From Nocardia higoensis (GTDB lineage: Bacteria > Actinomycetota > Actinomycetes > Mycobacteriales > Mycobacteriaceae), in NCBI RefSeq assembly GCF_015477835.1, contig NZ_JADLQN010000010.1:1-64000 (forward strand): DNA of 64,000 nucleotides, in the 5' to 3' direction. Shown piece by piece: positions 63,015 through 64,000 of this stretch; the stretch's first letter is position 1; the number at the start of each line of letters is the position of its first letter. The position numbers and the translations under genes are program-made. The notes below the pieces were generated by a model. That model had not been told where the DNA came from and made no database searches. It was given only the letters and a program-made list of their open reading frames with translations.

Positions 63015-63388
63015 GCAACTTCGCACTGCCGGTTGATGGCGTCATAGCCATCAACCGGCAAATGACTGGCAGCAGACACGCCATTCTCGACCTCGGCAAG
63101 CTGGAGAACGCTCTAGCCGCTCCCCTGGCCGGGTTCGGCGGCTACTACAAGCACCAGACAGTGCTGCAACGTGGCGCCGCCCTCTTGGAGGGGCTGGCAC
63201 GTGCCCATGCATTCCAGGATGGGAACAAGCGGACCGCCTGGACGGCCTGCAACACCTACCTGTCGCTGTGGGGCTCTCCGCTGCGTGAAGTGCCACCGAA
63301 GATCGCCACCGACTTCGTAGTAGACGTGGTTGTGTACCGCCACGACAATGCCACCATCTCCGCATGGCTGGTTGAACAACTCGCGTAA
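63011..63388 (+). CDS. doc: Fic/Doc-family toxin
   Basis: 125 residues from GTG, Doc size. The catalytic motif HAFQDGNKRTAW (66-77) is complete. Doc kinases phosphorylate elongation factor Tu and stop translation; Fic proteins add AMP. The short length and lack of an inhibitory helix point to the Doc branch, with the Panacea protein as antitoxin instead of the usual Phd. The module lies before the tape measure, closed by a terminator. Confidence 0.87.
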   Translation: MSNFALPVDGVIAINRQMTGSRHAILDLGKLENALAAPLAGFGGYYKHQTVLQRGAALLEGLARAHAFQDGNKRTAWTACNTYLSLWGSPLREVPPKIATDFVVDVVVYRHDNATISAWLVEQLA

Positions 63389-63412
63389 GGCTGCATAGCC
63401 GCTCTCCCTCGA

Positions 63413-63441
63413 AGGCCGAACCGCTCTGGTTCGGCCTTTCT
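63413..63441 (+). terminator. intrinsic terminator after toxin
   Basis: A perfect 10-bp stem (63413-63422 with 63428-63437), 5-nt loop, then TTCTC. It separates the toxin-antitoxin unit from the tape-measure gene and would lessen late read-through. Confidence 0.7.
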
Positions 63442-63523
63442 CGTGTCTGCGTGACCACACCGCGACACCACCTCTTCTTCTGGCGGCTCTGACGCACGCC
63501 CACACCTTCATAGGCGGTGCCAC

Positions 63524-64000
63524 ATGGCGACATGGCCCAGCTATAGCGCAGGTAGCGCCAGGATCTACCTGCGCCCGGCACTCAGCAAGACCTTCAAGGT
63601 CGACACTAAAGCTCTCCTGAAGCCGATCGACGAATCCCTGAAGGTCACCGTCTCCCCGAAGCTGATGGTGGGCTTCAAAACCGACCTGCGCGACAAAGTG
63701 AAGGTCGCCTCCGAAGGCATCAACCCCAACATCGTCTTCAAACCCACCCTGATGAAGGGCTTCAAAACAGACCTCCGCAGCAAGGCGAAGACCGCCGCGA
63801 CAGGTGTCGACCAAAAGATCCTGTTCGCCCCGAAGCTCGCCACCGGGTTCAAGACGTCCCTGCGAACCGCAGTCACCAACTCGCTGAAGGACTACAAGCC
63901 GGCCATCGAGTTCACGCCCGAACTGCGCGAAGGGTTCCGCGTCGACCTGAAAACCGCTGTCGGCGGCGTCAAATCACATCTCCGGTCAGAGACATTGATC
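63524..64000 (+). CDS. tape measure protein, N-terminal part (runs off window)
   Basis: The first 159 codons of a long gene. A degenerate repeat of about 29 residues is seen: P-K-L-M-V-G-F-K-T-D-L-R, P-T-L-M-K-G-F-K-T-D-L-R, P-K-L-A-T-G-F-K-T-S-L-R and P-E-L-R-E-G-F-R-V-D-L-K. Such repeats and the position after the chaperones are typical of tape-measure proteins that set tail length. No clear ribosome-binding site precedes the ATG at 63524. Confidence 0.75.
   Translation, partial: MATWPSYSAGSARIYLRPALSKTFKVDTKALLKPIDESLKVTVSPKLMVGFKTDLRDKVKVASEGINPNIVFKPTLMKGFKTDLRSKAKTAATGVDQKILFAPKLATGFKTSLRTAVTNSLKDYKPAIEFTPELREGFRVDLKTAVGGVKSHLRSETLI

Noticed and set aside
1..64000. CRISPR array or insertion sequence
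   Set aside because: No regularly spaced identical repeats of CRISPR length and no transposase with terminal inverted repeats were seen; the iterons at 9017-9144 are too short and lie in a gene.

Overview
The window is about 64 kb of a temperate-looking siphovirus (phage or prophage) of a high-GC actinobacterium, most likely in the Mycobacteriales (Gordonia, Rhodococcus or Mycobacterium relatives). This rests on a WhiB-like regulator, a secreted PE-PPE/cutinase-type esterase, a DUF2510-type surface protein, many GTG starts with 4-nt stop/start overlaps, and the order small terminase, large terminase, portal, MuF protein, scaffold, P22-type coat protein, head-tail connectors, major tail protein, frameshifted tail chaperone, tape measure. 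I see no clearly bacterial core gene and no insertion sequence or CRISPR array. Neither end of the phage is in view: the tape-measure gene runs off the right edge and no integrase is visible.

Layout. 1-350: a possible attachment-site region (tandem 12-bp repeats) and a terminator. 348-2,700: leftward membrane protein plus XRE regulator, one small rightward gene, and a leftward HTH repressor candidate facing a strong rightward promoter next to a 24-bp palindrome. 3,032-11,475: rightward early operon for recombination and replication. It holds a YqaJ-type exonuclease with an inserted zinc-finger motif, its unknown partner, a DnaQ-like exonuclease, four modular HTH proteins, a winged-helix initiator with four iteron palindromes inside its own gene, and a DnaB-like helicase. 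11,650-18,490: C5 cytosine methyltransferase, metallophosphoesterase, SLOG protein and many small genes. 18,487-23,889: a leftward block of small genes under an RHH-type repressor candidate, with palindromic operators over its promoters and stem-loops between its genes. 24,057-44,072: rightward accessory genes, mostly unknown, including WhiB, the sliding clamp DnaN, RusA resolvase, DUF3310, a second metallophosphoesterase, a MazG-like hydrolase and a ParB-like protein. 44,073-45,309: a non-coding, strongly structured stretch with a tRNA-like element and a good tRNA-Met. 45,310-64,000: late operon (esterase, glutaredoxin, membrane proteins, packaging, a third metallophosphoesterase, head, connectors, tail), with a cargo block between the tail chaperone and the tape measure made of two surface proteins and a Panacea-Doc toxin-antitoxin pair.

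How it may work together. The replication genes suggest lambda-like theta replication: initiator binding at an internal origin, a phage helicase and a phage clamp, with the host polymerase. Exonuclease plus partner and RusA would serve recombination. Control appears layered: at least two repressors near the left end, an RHH regulator in the middle, WhiB, and a recurrent promoter-like motif (TTGAC, 8 nt, TANNNT) at several transcription-unit heads, with several genes apparently read from leaderless mRNAs. The toxin-antitoxin pair, secreted esterase and surface proteins look like genes for lysogenic conversion or exclusion of other phages. All functions are inferred from sequence reading; no search was run.
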